Source of the DNA: Bacterioplanes sanyensis
GTDB taxonomy: Bacteria > Pseudomonadota > Gammaproteobacteria > Pseudomonadales > Oceanobacteraceae
Length of the DNA: 64,000 bases
Assembly (NCBI RefSeq): GCF_014652515.1
Contig: NZ_BMYY01000001.1
Location: 428,822-492,821 of the forward strand
Direction: 5' to 3'
A program made the position numbers and the translations under genes. Shown here in pieces: positions 49,396 through 57,562 of this stretch (the stretch's first letter is position 1; each line of letters begins with the position of its first letter). The notes beneath the pieces were generated by a model. It did no database searches. It saw only the letters and a list, made by a program, of their open reading frames with translations, and was not told the origin of the DNA.

Positions 49396-49451
49396 CACCA
49401 ACTACCGTTAGCTCGCATCGCTGCCCGGCACTCGCCGGGGGCTTTCGCCCC
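49379..49451 (+). promoter_or_regulatory. Competing hairpins (attenuator-like leader)
   Basis: GCCGGGC (49379-49385) can pair with GCCCGGC (49423-49429), enclosing a second stem GCTAAC/GTTAGC (49391-49396 with 49407-49412). Alternatively CCCGGC (49424-49429) pairs with GCCGGG (49434-49439), and GGGGC (49438-49442) with GCCCC (49447-49451). The three stems are mutually exclusive. A T-run (49464-49470) follows at some distance, and two TTTTGCAGTAATT direct repeats lie at 49467-49494. Confidence 0.45.
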
Positions 49452-49527
49452 TGATATTGCTGTATTTTTTGCAGTAATTAGTTTTGCAGTAATTGGCAAA
49501 CGATGACGCATTGCGTCAGGGGTTATC

Positions 49528-50559
49528 ATGTCTAATTTTTCTTTGCTCAACTTGGGTTGGCAGACGTTTTTTCAACAACAACTGTCTTTGCAGGAATGCA
49601 CCGACGCTGAACCGATGCGCTTAATGCACCAGCACCGTGATCGTTGGCATCTATCTGGTGAAGCGGGGGAGCGTATCGTCACCGCGGTGCCGGATTGGCA
49701 CGTTTGTGTGGGTGATTGGATGCTGCTGCAAGAGTCACGTCCGCTGCGCTTGCTGGAGCGCCAGTCGGTGTTTCAGCGGCGCCGTGCTGGCAATGAATCG
49801 GTGGCGCAGTTAATTGCGGTAAATGTCGATACGGTGCTCATTGTGATGGCGCTGAATCACGATTTTAATCTCAATCGTCTGGAGCGCTATCTGGCACTGA
49901 TCAACGAAGCCTGTGCCGAGGCCGTGGTGGTTTTAACGCGTGCAGATGAATGCAGTGAGATCGACGGTTATGTCGACGCCGTGCAGGCCATTGATTCGCT
50001 GCTGCCGGTGTTGGCATTGAACGCTTTGAATGAGGCTGATGTGCGCCAGCAGTTGCAGCCTTGGTGTCGTCCAGGGCGAACGCTGGCGGTGATGGGGTCA
50101 TCCGGAGTGGGTAAATCGACGCTGAGCAATGCCTTGCTGGGCAGCGATCTGCAGCTTACTGGGGGCATTCGGGCTGACGATAGCAAGGGGCGTCATACGA
50201 CCACCGGCCGTTCACTGTTGTGTTTGGACAACGGAGCGTTGCTGATGGATATGCCGGGCATGCGCGAGCTGCAGCTGACGCAATGTCAGCAAGGGCTGGA
50301 GCAAACATTTGCCGATGTGGGTGAGTGGGTGGCGCAATGTCGCTTCAGCGATTGTCAGCATCAGCAAGAACCTGGCTGTGCCATACGAGCGGCGTTGGAC
50401 GACGGGCGTTTAGATGAGCGCCGTTGGCGTAACTACCTCAAGCTGCAGCGTGAAGAGGCGCGCAACAGCGCCACCTTGGCCGAAAGGCGTCAGGCAGAAC
50501 GGCGTTTTGCCCATCATGCCCGAACCGTCGTGGCGCAGAAAAAACTGCTGCGCGGTTGA
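49528..50559 (+). CDS. RsgA-like circularly permuted ribosome-associated GTPase
   Basis: GTPase of 343 aa with OB-fold N-terminus, permuted G domain and C-terminal zinc site. Motifs: LTRAD (G4) before the P-loop MGSSGVGKSTLSN (about residue 190), KGRHTTTG, DMPGMREL, and the zinc block CRFSDCQHQQEPGC. It lacks the basic N-terminal tail of canonical RsgA, starts LGWQTFFQQQL, and lies next to ugd rather than orn, so it may be a second RsgA paralogue. In the family, these help 30S maturation. Preceded by the leader at 49360-49451. Confidence 0.88.
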   Translation: MSNFSLLNLGWQTFFQQQLSLQECTDAEPMRLMHQHRDRWHLSGEAGERIVTAVPDWHVCVGDWMLLQESRPLRLLERQSVFQRRRAGNESVAQLIAVNVDTVLIVMALNHDFNLNRLERYLALINEACAEAVVVLTRADECSEIDGYVDAVQAIDSLLPVLALNALNEADVRQQLQPWCRPGRTLAVMGSSGVGKSTLSNALLGSDLQLTGGIRADDSKGRHTTTGRSLLCLDNGALLMDMPGMRELQLTQCQQGLEQTFADVGEWVAQCRFSDCQHQQEPGCAIRAALDDGRLDERRWRNYLKLQREEARNSATLAERRQAERRFAHHARTVVAQKKLLRG

Positions 50560-50577
50560 GCTGTCAGCACCTCAAAG

Positions 50578-50607
50578 CCAGCGCCTCAAAATGAATCGAG
50601 GCGCTGG
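50578..50607. other. Inverted repeat between convergent genes
   Basis: CCAGCGCCTC and GAGGCGCTGG (10-bp stem, 10-nt loop) span the stop of the minus-strand gene at 50586. It has no long U-run; possible weak bidirectional terminator. Confidence 0.4.
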
Positions 50608-50930
50608 GCAATTTCCGGGTGGTGTGGGTAGCGTTGTTGCAGCGTTTGCAATCGCTGCTGCGCCTGCTCCACTCGGCCATAAGCCAGCATAACGTCAATC
50701 TCTTTCAGCTGTTGGTTGATTTCTCGGTCACTGGAATGGCCTGGGTTCAACCAGCGCTGTAACACCACCCAGATCAAGGCACTCAAGCCGAGGATCAGGC
50801 TAAGCATTGACAGATGCGACAACGGCAGCGTGATAACCGCCACGGTTATGGCGGTAGCCAGTGCCAGCAATGTTGCAGTAGCAGCGAATCGCGAAGCAGA
50901 CGAGCGCGCTTTGAAATCATTATTGAACAT
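50586..50930 (-). CDS. Small inner-membrane protein with C-terminal helical tail
   Basis: Family not recognised; 114 aa from ATG 50930, which I prefer because the about 85 residues encoded upstream look non-coding. Two hydrophobic segments (AATATLLALATAITVAVITL and LSMLSLILGLSALIWVVL) are followed by a polar tail EINQQLKEIDVMLAYGRVEQAQQRLQTLQQRYP, resembling a single TPR-like unit. It converges with the RsgA-like gene. Confidence 0.6.
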   Translation of the reverse strand: MFNNDFKARSSASRFAATATLLALATAITVAVITLPLSHLSMLSLILGLSALIWVVLQRWLNPGHSSDREINQQLKEIDVMLAYGRVEQAQQRLQTLQQRYPHHPEIAQRLDSF

Positions 50931-51230
50931 ATTGTCAGCATACGAAAAAAAGCCATCCCTAGCAGGGATTTGTGTCACAAAGTGACGATGAATGTCACCG
51001 GCTGTTGGTATGACTGACGTGGTGTAGGAGCGGTAGCCGCTAACCGTCATTCTGTTGTTGTGCGAATGTGTACTGCTTTGGCCATGGCGTCGTTTTTTAC
51101 AGGCTAACAATTTGGTCAGTTGAATAATTGGATTGCGGGCTTGCTGGGACTTTACAAATGCTGGACACTGTGGGAAAAAATCCCACATATACTGTTGGCG
51201 TGTTGGAATACCCCAAAGAGATAAGGAGAT

Positions 51231-53165
51231 ATGAATATGGCGATGTATGCTTACCGGCCGCTGGCCGTATCGGTGCTGGCATTTGCCATCGCTGCCTGTG
51301 GCGGCAATAGCAGCAATGGCACAGATGACCCGCAGCTGGGCCCTGATGGGAGCTTGGAGCAGTATTTAAAGCAAGGCTTTGTTAACAGTCGCAGCGAAGA
51401 TATCTACGAAGATGATGCAGCGGCACCGCCCGACGTAAGTGATAGTGTCAGCGACGGTGGGGTGTCTGATACCAATACCCAAGAAGCTGGCGTTGATGAA
51501 GCCGACCTCATCAAGCTCAATAGCAACTATTTGTATGCCTATAAGCCACGTCAATACGATGCTGGCAGCAGGCGTCACGCTAGCATCGAGGTGTACGAAA
51601 TTGATGGCAATCCCATTGCTAGCGAGCACAAGGGCAGTGTTCCCTTGCCTGATATCAGTTGGGGCGTAGAAGGCTTGTACCTAGTTGACGATGCCTTGGT
51701 CACCATCGCCCACGGCGACGTGCCCAGTATGGCCGTTGCAGCGATGGACAGTGGTTTTGCGTCCACCGCTGACGGCGCTGTTAGTGAGCCGTTTTATGGG
51801 CAGCAGCAAACCACCTCGGTAACGGTTTTCGGGTTGCAAGATCCGGCACTGCCAGAGCGGTTAACGGATCTAAGCATTGAGGGTTACTTAATTAGCAGCC
51901 GTCGCATTGGCGACACCTTATATATGGTGAGTAAGTTTTCCCCCGCCATTGCCGTGCCGTATTGGGATGACGTCAGTCAGGAAGATTGGCAGCGCCGAAT
52001 AGAAGAGACGCCACTAGAAGATATGCTGCCGCGCTACTGGGTTAATGGTGAGGAAGCAGGGCGTTTGTTTACCGATGGCAAATGTTACTTGCCTGACCAA
52101 GACGATCAAGGCGGTTACCCTAGCATTATTGCCATTACTAAGGTGGATTTATCCAACCCGCAAAACTGGGAAAGCCAGTGTGCCAGTGGCCGTATCGACG
52201 GTGTGTATGCCTCCGCCAATGCGTTTTTCATTACCGGTGGCTGGTACGGCGGTGAAACCCGCATTGACCAATACGACCTAGAGAGCTTTACTCGCGTCGC
52301 GACGGGTAAAGTGGCAGGCAACTTGTCTGGCTCTATGCCGAGCTTTCGTTTAAGCGAAAAAGATGGCTACCTGCGTGTTGTCACTAGCAGCACAGATGAT
52401 TTCTGGATTGGTATTCCTGAGGTTATGGGGGCAACGACTGCTTCAGAACCGGAGCCTGAAGGCCCAGAGCACAGGTTATATGTGTTGAAAGCCAACGCGG
52501 AGGGCGGTTTTGATCAGGTAGCGGTACTGCCCAATGAGCAGCGCCCCGCTGCCATAGGCAAACCGGGTGAAGAAGTGAAATCCGTGCGCTATCGCGGCGA
52601 TAAAGCCTACGTGGTGACGTTTGAGCGCACCGACCCGCTGTACGTGATTAATCTCAGCAATCCTGCCGACCCCTTTATCGAAGGCGAGCTCGAAGTTACT
52701 GGGTTTTCTGAGTACCTACATCCCTTGGCTAATGATTTATTGCTGGGCCTGGGTCGCAGTGCCGACCAAGAAGGTAATATTACCGGCCTGAAACTGAGCC
52801 TGTTTAGCACCGTTAACCCCGCCGCTCCGGTGGAGCTGCAGTCATATGCATTGGGCGAGCGCTGGGCGTATTCCGATGCCTTGTGGAATCATCGCGCGAT
52901 TAGCTTTTTAGAGATAGATGGCGTTACGCGCATGGCGTTTGCTTGGAACGACTATCCGGCGGACAGCTATCAAGCCGTCCCTAAGCTGCACGTGGTGGAC
53001 ATTGATCATGATCAGCAACAAATGCAGGTGCAGGTGGACAACACCTATAAAACCAACGAGCCATGGGGTGGTAGCTATACCCGTGTACCGTTGCACAACG
53101 ATGGTGTGCACCTAGTGAATGATGGCGCCGTAACCTCGAAAACCCTGTTGCAGTGGCAACAATAG
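51231..53165 (+). CDS. Beta-propeller domain lipoprotein (PF09826-like)
   Basis: Envelope lipoprotein of 644 aa, lipidated at Cys23 (lipobox IAAC). The segment VSDTNTQEAGVDEADLIKLNSNYLYAYKP is the hallmark start of the PF09826 secreted propeller family, and the rest contains repeated strand-turn blocks (SVRYRGDKAYVVTFERTDPLYVINLSNPADP). Function unknown; relatives are often secreted proteins in archaea and bacteria. AAGGAG precedes two ATGs (51231 or 51237). A strong terminator follows. Confidence 0.85.
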   Translation: MNMAMYAYRPLAVSVLAFAIAACGGNSSNGTDDPQLGPDGSLEQYLKQGFVNSRSEDIYEDDAAAPPDVSDSVSDGGVSDTNTQEAGVDEADLIKLNSNYLYAYKPRQYDAGSRRHASIEVYEIDGNPIASEHKGSVPLPDISWGVEGLYLVDDALVTIAHGDVPSMAVAAMDSGFASTADGAVSEPFYGQQQTTSVTVFGLQDPALPERLTDLSIEGYLISSRRIGDTLYMVSKFSPAIAVPYWDDVSQEDWQRRIEETPLEDMLPRYWVNGEEAGRLFTDGKCYLPDQDDQGGYPSIIAITKVDLSNPQNWESQCASGRIDGVYASANAFFITGGWYGGETRIDQYDLESFTRVATGKVAGNLSGSMPSFRLSEKDGYLRVVTSSTDDFWIGIPEVMGATTASEPEPEGPEHRLYVLKANAEGGFDQVAVLPNEQRPAAIGKPGEEVKSVRYRGDKAYVVTFERTDPLYVINLSNPADPFIEGELEVTGFSEYLHPLANDLLLGLGRSADQEGNITGLKLSLFSTVNPAAPVELQSYALGERWAYSDALWNHRAISFLEIDGVTRMAFAWNDYPADSYQAVPKLHVVDIDHDQQQMQVQVDNTYKTNEPWGGSYTRVPLHNDGVHLVNDGAVTSKTLLQWQQ

Positions 53166-53243
53166 TTCAGGCTTAGTTGCTGGCGGCTTTTGCCATTGCC
53201 AAGGTGCATCAGCGTGCCAGGAGCTTCTGTGAGCAGCCTGCTT

Positions 53244-53267
53244 GCCCGGCCTTCGCCGGGCTTTTTT
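53244..53267 (+). terminator. Terminator after the propeller lipoprotein
   Basis: GCCCGGC-CTTC-GCCGGGC stem (7 bp) followed by six T. Confidence 0.9.
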
Positions 53268-53523
53268 GTGGTTTTCACGTAACAGCCTCGGCGGTTGCGG
53301 CTCTAGGTAACTTGCTTATATCAGTAACGGCTCTTTTTTCTGGCTTTCATTTTCATCACTTAGACGCATGTTCACGCCCTGGCTAGGCCCTTCTGTGTAT
53401 TGGTTTTGAGTGAATCATAGCTGGATGCTGATACGTCAGATCGGCCTCTTTGGACATTGCTGCTTGCTGTGACGCGGTGTTAGATGGAGGCATAACAACA
53501 ATAATCACCACAGGGTACCCGCC
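53268..53523. other. Intergenic region without recognisable gene
   Basis: Together with 53166-53243 this is a roughly 358-bp gap. I see no credible coding frame or tRNA. It must hold the promoter of the 53524 gene, but no box pair is convincing. Confidence 0.5.
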
Positions 53524-54654
53524 ATGAACCGACTGTCGTTAATTGCAGTGCTGTTGGTGTCGCTATTACCGCTCCACGTCTCTGGCCTAGAAGCCAATGA
53601 TCAGCGCCGTTTGCAGCGTTTGGACAGCACCATCATGAATCCGAACTTGCCGCTCGCTCAGCGCATTCGCGCATTAAAACAGCGTCATGCTGATTTGCTG
53701 GTGGATGGTAAAATTCATCGTCGCTTTTGTGTGTGGGACCCACTGGGGCGCGGTGGTCCGATATACGCCACCGTGCACGAGCAAACGCTGCGCTCGTTAC
53801 ATTACGGCTTGGTGTTGGCTGTGGAGGCCTATCAGGATGAAGACGCATTGCTGGCTGCCTTTGAGCAGCGTCAATGCGATGCGGCGTTGGTGCGCGGCAA
53901 TCGAGTTTATGAATTCAGTCGTTTTGCGGCGACGTTAGAAGCCATAGGTGGGGTACCTGATCGTCGCCATTTACAGGTGTTGATGCAAGTGTTGGCCAGC
54001 CCTAAGCTGGCGGATAAGCTCAGCCACAACGGTTACACCTTGCTGGGCGTAGCGCCGTTGGGAGAATCTTACTTCTTTGCCTCCCAAAGCGACTTGGCGC
54101 AACTCAACCAGCTGCGCCAAGGCCCCATTGCTGTGGTGCCGAATGAACCCTCGCTCCAGGCCGCGGCTCAGTACTTGGGCGGTCAGGCAACCGTCATACC
54201 GTTGGCGCAACTGGTTGATGGCTTTGCTCGACAGCAGCTGCCGGCTATGTTGGCACCGGTGGCGGTTTATCCGGTGATGTCTGGCCAGTTGCGCCAGCCG
54301 GTACATATCTTTGATGTGCCGGTGGCTCAATCCACTATTCAGATGATTGGTCACAGTGAGCGCTTCCCAACCGGACTGGCGCAGATGCTGCGCGAAGACT
54401 TCCTGTTCAAGTTTGATAGCTATATGCGTCGCGTCGATCAAGAGCGACGTGCAATTCCACCAGCCAGCTGGAAGCCGGTAGCGGAGCAAGTTCAAGCGCA
54501 ATTGCAGCGCGATTGGCATCAGCTGCGACAACGGTTACTGCAGCAAGGCCTATACGATCAAGAAATGCTGGCGCTGCAGCGCAAGGTACGTTGCCGCATT
54601 AATCCGCAGTCTTGGGAGTGTGAGGCGAATGCAGTTGCTGCTGAGCAACGGTGA
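53524..54654 (+). CDS. AdeT1/AdeT2-like putative solute-binding protein
   Basis: Periplasmic protein of 376 aa with a signal peptide (MNRLSLIAVLLVSLLPLHVSG). RRFCVWDPLGRGGPIYA, followed by AYQDEDALLAAFEQRQCDAALVRGNRVYEFSRFAATLEAIGG, matches the layout of the AdeT1_2/DUF6091 family (CVFDPxGxxG, QCDG, RxRQFNxFTGSLDAIGA). AdeT has been linked to drug efflux in Acinetobacter, but its actual role is uncertain. Four Cys near the start and end could form disulphides. The 3' end overlaps the convergent nhaR-like gene by 56 bp. Confidence 0.78.
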   Translation: MNRLSLIAVLLVSLLPLHVSGLEANDQRRLQRLDSTIMNPNLPLAQRIRALKQRHADLLVDGKIHRRFCVWDPLGRGGPIYATVHEQTLRSLHYGLVLAVEAYQDEDALLAAFEQRQCDAALVRGNRVYEFSRFAATLEAIGGVPDRRHLQVLMQVLASPKLADKLSHNGYTLLGVAPLGESYFFASQSDLAQLNQLRQGPIAVVPNEPSLQAAAQYLGGQATVIPLAQLVDGFARQQLPAMLAPVAVYPVMSGQLRQPVHIFDVPVAQSTIQMIGHSERFPTGLAQMLREDFLFKFDSYMRRVDQERRAIPPASWKPVAEQVQAQLQRDWHQLRQRLLQQGLYDQEMLALQRKVRCRINPQSWECEANAVAAEQR

Positions 54655-55522
54655 TGATGCGTTCAATGCTTTGATCGCCACCGTCGCGGTCGGCACACAG
54701 AGCATAAAAAGCTTGCTGCAGCTCGTCCACGTCACCAACCAGCGTCACGCCGTACTTACTGCAAACGTCGTTGCGAATGACGGCTGGTGCAAAGAAAAAA
54801 CCGTGCCCTTGGCTGCCAAACGCCTTCAGCAGCGCTGAGTCGTCAAACTCGCCCATGATGCGGCTCTGTACTTGATGGCGAGCCAGCCAGCTTAATAAAC
54901 TGGCGCGCAAGCCTGAATGAGTATCCGTCGGCAGTAATAGGGGAGCACCGTGTAGGCAATGTGGGAACTCCCCTGGCCATTGAGCCGACAAGCTCGGTGC
55001 AGCAAAACACGCCATGCGGCTGCTGCCGAGCAAATGGCTGAAGCAGCGGATTTTCATATTGGCCGGTATTGGACTGTCGGCCAGCACTAGGTCGAGCTTG
55101 CCGACGGCCAGCTCGCCCAGTAGGTCAGGCATCGGCTGTTCACGGCAGATCAGCTGCGTGGGGCCAGCGTCCAAGGCGGGCAGCAACAGTTGATGAGCGA
55201 TGGCTTTGGGCAGGGCGTCGACAATGCCCACGCGAAACTGCCGCGGTTGTTGCTCTTCGCCGTGGTGTAGGGCATCGCGTAATTGCTCACCCAGATCAAA
55301 AATGTCGCGACTGTAGTGCAAGGCCAGTCGGCCGGCACTGGTAAGCTCCAGTTGGCGGCCAGATTTACGCAGCAGCTCAGCGCCCAGTTGTTGCTCGAGT
55401 AGGCGCAGCTGGCCGCTGATGGTTTGCGGTGTTACGTTGAGCCTAGCGGCGGCAGCCTGTACGCTGCCTTCTTGGGCTACCTGTTGAAAGTAAAACAAAT
55501 GCTTGAAGTTTAAGGGTTTCAT
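54599..55522 (-). CDS. NhaR-like LysR-family transcriptional regulator
   Basis: LysR-type regulator, 307 aa from ATG 55522 (GAGGAAG 5 bp upstream). The N-terminal HTH FKHLFYFQQVAQEGSVQAAAARLNVTPQTISGQLRLLEQQ and the effector domain follow E. coli NhaR closely (FDDSALLKAFG, DALPKAI). NhaR activates Na+/H+ antiporter genes in response to Na+; no antiporter is adjacent here. It is divergent from yccA and overlaps the AdeT-like gene at its 3' end. Confidence 0.88.
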   Translation of the reverse strand: MKPLNFKHLFYFQQVAQEGSVQAAAARLNVTPQTISGQLRLLEQQLGAELLRKSGRQLELTSAGRLALHYSRDIFDLGEQLRDALHHGEEQQPRQFRVGIVDALPKAIAHQLLLPALDAGPTQLICREQPMPDLLGELAVGKLDLVLADSPIPANMKIRCFSHLLGSSRMACFAAPSLSAQWPGEFPHCLHGAPLLLPTDTHSGLRASLLSWLARHQVQSRIMGEFDDSALLKAFGSQGHGFFFAPAVIRNDVCSKYGVTLVGDVDELQQAFYALCADRDGGDQSIERIITVAQQQLHSPHTPKTAD

Positions 55523-55594
55523 TAACTTCCTCTGCTCGTACAGGAACCAAGCGCCAACCAGAAAGATCAAAAAAAACCGAATGGTTGTGGCAAG

Positions 55595-55610
55595 ATAATT
55601 CGAATATTAT
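55595..55610. promoter_or_regulatory. Candidate LysR-type operator
   Basis: ATAAT-N6-ATTAT dyad in the 141-bp divergent region between the nhaR-like gene and yccA; matches the spacing style of a LysR T-N11-A box. Position is the only support. Confidence 0.35.
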
Positions 55611-55663
55611 TCTTCTTCGACCAGTCCTACAATTGACGGAACTCACACGAAAGGAGTTGAGCT

Positions 55664-56392
55664 ATGAATCGTCCAGATTACCTGAATATGAAAAGCGACC
55701 AGAGCGCTGATAGCCGCGTCGCTACCAGCGACACCTTTGAAGGCTATGGCCGTGATCAGGTGGTCTCTACCGATGGTCGCAAGGTGTTGCGCAATACCTA
55801 TGCACTGTTGTCCATGACGCTAATCTTCAGTGCCGTTATGGCCATGGCCTCGATGGCGTTCAACGTGCCGCACTTTGGCTTGTGGACACTGTTGGTGTAC
55901 TTCGGCCTGCTGTTCTTTGTTGAAAAGACCAAAGACAGCGCCATGGGCTTGGTGGCCGTGTTTGCTTTGACCGGCTTTATGGGCGTCACCTTAGGCCCTA
56001 TCCTGAGCTTCTATCTGACCCAGCTGCAAAATGGTGGTGAACTGATTGCCATGGCGATGGGTACGACGGGTCTGATTTTTCTGACCATGTCGGGTTGGGT
56101 GCTGAGCACTGGTAAAGACCTGAGTGGTTGGGGCAAGACCTTGATGGTCGGTATCTTGATGGCCTTTGTACTGAGCCTAGGCGCTTTTTTCTTTGAAATC
56201 CCAGCGTTGGCATTGGCGGTTTCGGGCATGTTCATCATTTTGATGTCGGGCTTGATTGCTTACCAAACCAGCGCCATTCTGCATGGCGGTGAGACCAACT
56301 ACATTTCAGCAACCGTTACCTTGTATGTAGCGATTTACAACTTGTTCCTGTCGTTGCTGCAAATCTTCGGTGTTATGGGAGGCGATGAGTAG
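55664..56392 (+). CDS. yccA: YccA/Bax-inhibitor-1 family membrane protein
   Basis: Inner-membrane protein of 242 aa with seven helices. A soluble N-terminus (RKVLRNTYALLSMTLIFSAVMA) and helices such as GLWTLLVYFGLLFFVEKTKDSAMGL, SLGAFFFEIPALALAVSG and SATVTLYVAIYNLFLSLLQIF fit the YccA subfamily, which inhibits the FtsH protease on SecY in E. coli. GGAG precedes the ATG. A terminator follows. Confidence 0.9.
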   Translation: MNRPDYLNMKSDQSADSRVATSDTFEGYGRDQVVSTDGRKVLRNTYALLSMTLIFSAVMAMASMAFNVPHFGLWTLLVYFGLLFFVEKTKDSAMGLVAVFALTGFMGVTLGPILSFYLTQLQNGGELIAMAMGTTGLIFLTMSGWVLSTGKDLSGWGKTLMVGILMAFVLSLGAFFFEIPALALAVSGMFIILMSGLIAYQTSAILHGGETNYISATVTLYVAIYNLFLSLLQIFGVMGGDE

Positions 56393-56423
56393 GTGTCACG
56401 GCTCGCTCATTAATCCCACTCTC

Positions 56424-56457
56424 AAGCCCCACCCGCTTTGCTGGTGGGGCTTTTTTG
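56424..56457 (+). terminator. Terminator after yccA
   Basis: AGCCCCACC/GGTGGGGCT 9-bp stem with a 9-nt loop, followed by six T. Confidence 0.92.
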
Positions 56458-56498
56458 TGCGTACTATAAAGGTAGGGCCTAATAGTGTTGGAGCCGTG

Positions 56499-56786
56499 AT
56501 GAAGTTATGGGTAGGAATGGTGTTGCTTGCGGTAATAATGCCAGCAGTGGCGGAATGTCGAGATCGTGATGCCATGACTGCCAGTGATGAACTGGCCTTG
56601 CGTCTATTGCGTCAGGCCGAAATATCTCATCCAGCGAAGGTGCTAAAGGTGCATCACCCGACCAAGCGCAAGGAAATTGCCAGCTACATAAAAGCCGGTC
56701 AGCGCTACTACTCCATATTTACTTTGGTCGATGAAGACTGCAACGCCGTCTTTCGCAAGCGCACGCGCTGGTATCGCGTACGCTGA
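56499..56786 (+). CDS. Small secreted protein of unknown function
   Basis: Not recognised. 95 aa from ATG 56499 (GGAG 5 bp upstream); the longer in-frame start overlaps the yccA terminator. Signal peptide MKLWVGMVLLAVIMPAVA then ECRDRD; one further Cys in DEDCNAVF could pair with the N-terminal Cys. Basic and Tyr-rich C-terminus KAGQRYYSIF...RKRTRWYRVR. Probably periplasmic. Confidence 0.65.
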   Translation: MKLWVGMVLLAVIMPAVAECRDRDAMTASDELALRLLRQAEISHPAKVLKVHHPTKRKEIASYIKAGQRYYSIFTLVDEDCNAVFRKRTRWYRVR

Positions 56787-56814
56787 TACCAGCGAAGATG
56801 GCTTAACTTTGCGG

Positions 56815-57051
56815 TTATGAGTCTGAACGGAGCTGAGCAATGCGCTCACGGTAGTGCTTGGCTAAATCCATGCACTTTTCCATGCGTTGGCGCTCGCTTT
56901 CTATTTTGGCTGCTGGAGCGCGGCAAACGAAACCATCATTGTTGAGCTTATTGTTGATCTTTTGAGCTTCTTGCTCCAATAAATTGATCTGCTCCTGCAA
57001 GCGCTCTACGTCGTCTTCTGGGGAAATTTGTGAAGCTGCCGAGTCTGCCAT
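56815..57051 (-). CDS. Free-standing homologue of the ValRS C-terminal coiled-coil arm
   Basis: Small protein of 78 aa from ATG 57051. It is mostly coiled coil and matches the last about 65 residues of ValRS from this same window: here DDVERLQEQINLL...INNKLNNDGFVCRAPAAKI...E, there [13 protein letters not shown]...[19 protein letters not shown]...E. In ValRS this is the PF10458 arm that contacts the tRNA. The gene lies on the same strand as valS, about 0.5 kb past its end, with a DUF3297 gene on the other strand in between. Function unknown; two Cys (CRAP, KCMD) are absent from the ValRS arm. Confidence 0.8.
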   Translation of the reverse strand: MADSAASQISPEDDVERLQEQINLLEQEAQKINNKLNNDGFVCRAPAAKIESERQRMEKCMDLAKHYRERIAQLRSDS

Positions 57052-57238
57052 GGCGCACTGTCTCCTTAGTTGGCCTTGTCTCGCGACAATCGCGGTCACA
57101 CTCTACAATAATAGTCTACTCTGGGGAGTTTGCTTGGCCGTTGGCGCTAAGACTTAGTTGGCTATGCTTGGTTGCAGAGGCTGATCTGGTGTCTGCTTTC
57201 CCTTACAATGTCGGCCTTTCATTAGCAAGGTGGTAATT

Positions 57239-57478
57239 ATGAGCGATAAACCCGAACTGCCAGATCACTTGTCGGTAAACCCTAAGAGCAAGTTCTATGC
57301 AGAAGAGTACTTTGAGCATGACATTGGCATTCGCTTGAATGGTAAAGAGCGCACCAATGTAGAAGAGTACTGCATCAGTGAAGGCTGGGTAAAAGTATCC
57401 TCGCCAACGGCAAAAGATCGCTTTGGTAACCCTATGTTGATGAAGTTGAAAGGCGAAGTGGAAGCGTTTTATAAGTAA
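57239..57478 (+). CDS. DUF3297 family protein
   Basis: 79 aa from ATG 57239 (a GTG at 57230 is an alternative). Characteristic family core FEHDIGIRLNGKERTNVEEYCISEGWVKV and the end KLKGEVEAFYK. Small cytoplasmic protein of unknown function. It converges with valS across a shared terminator. Confidence 0.9.
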   Translation: MSDKPELPDHLSVNPKSKFYAEEYFEHDIGIRLNGKERTNVEEYCISEGWVKVSSPTAKDRFGNPMLMKLKGEVEAFYK

Positions 57479-57500
57479 ACGCCAAATTGAATGGCTAAAA

Positions 57501-57533
57501 AAACGCCCTGGCAATGCACCAGGGCGTTTTTTA
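57501..57533. terminator. Bidirectional terminator between DUF3297 and valS
   Basis: AAACGCCCTGG/CCAGGGCGTTT, an 11-bp stem with a 7-nt loop, A-run before and T-run after. Confidence 0.92.
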
Positions 57534-57562
57534 TTGTGCAGCGTTAAGGCGATAGGTGCTGC

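Noticed and set aside
49391-49412. GCTAAC/GTTAGC inverted pair resembling integron attC core sites
   Set aside because: The flanking bases do not fit the RYYYAAC/GTTRRRY rule, the spacing is too short, and there is no integrase or cassette.
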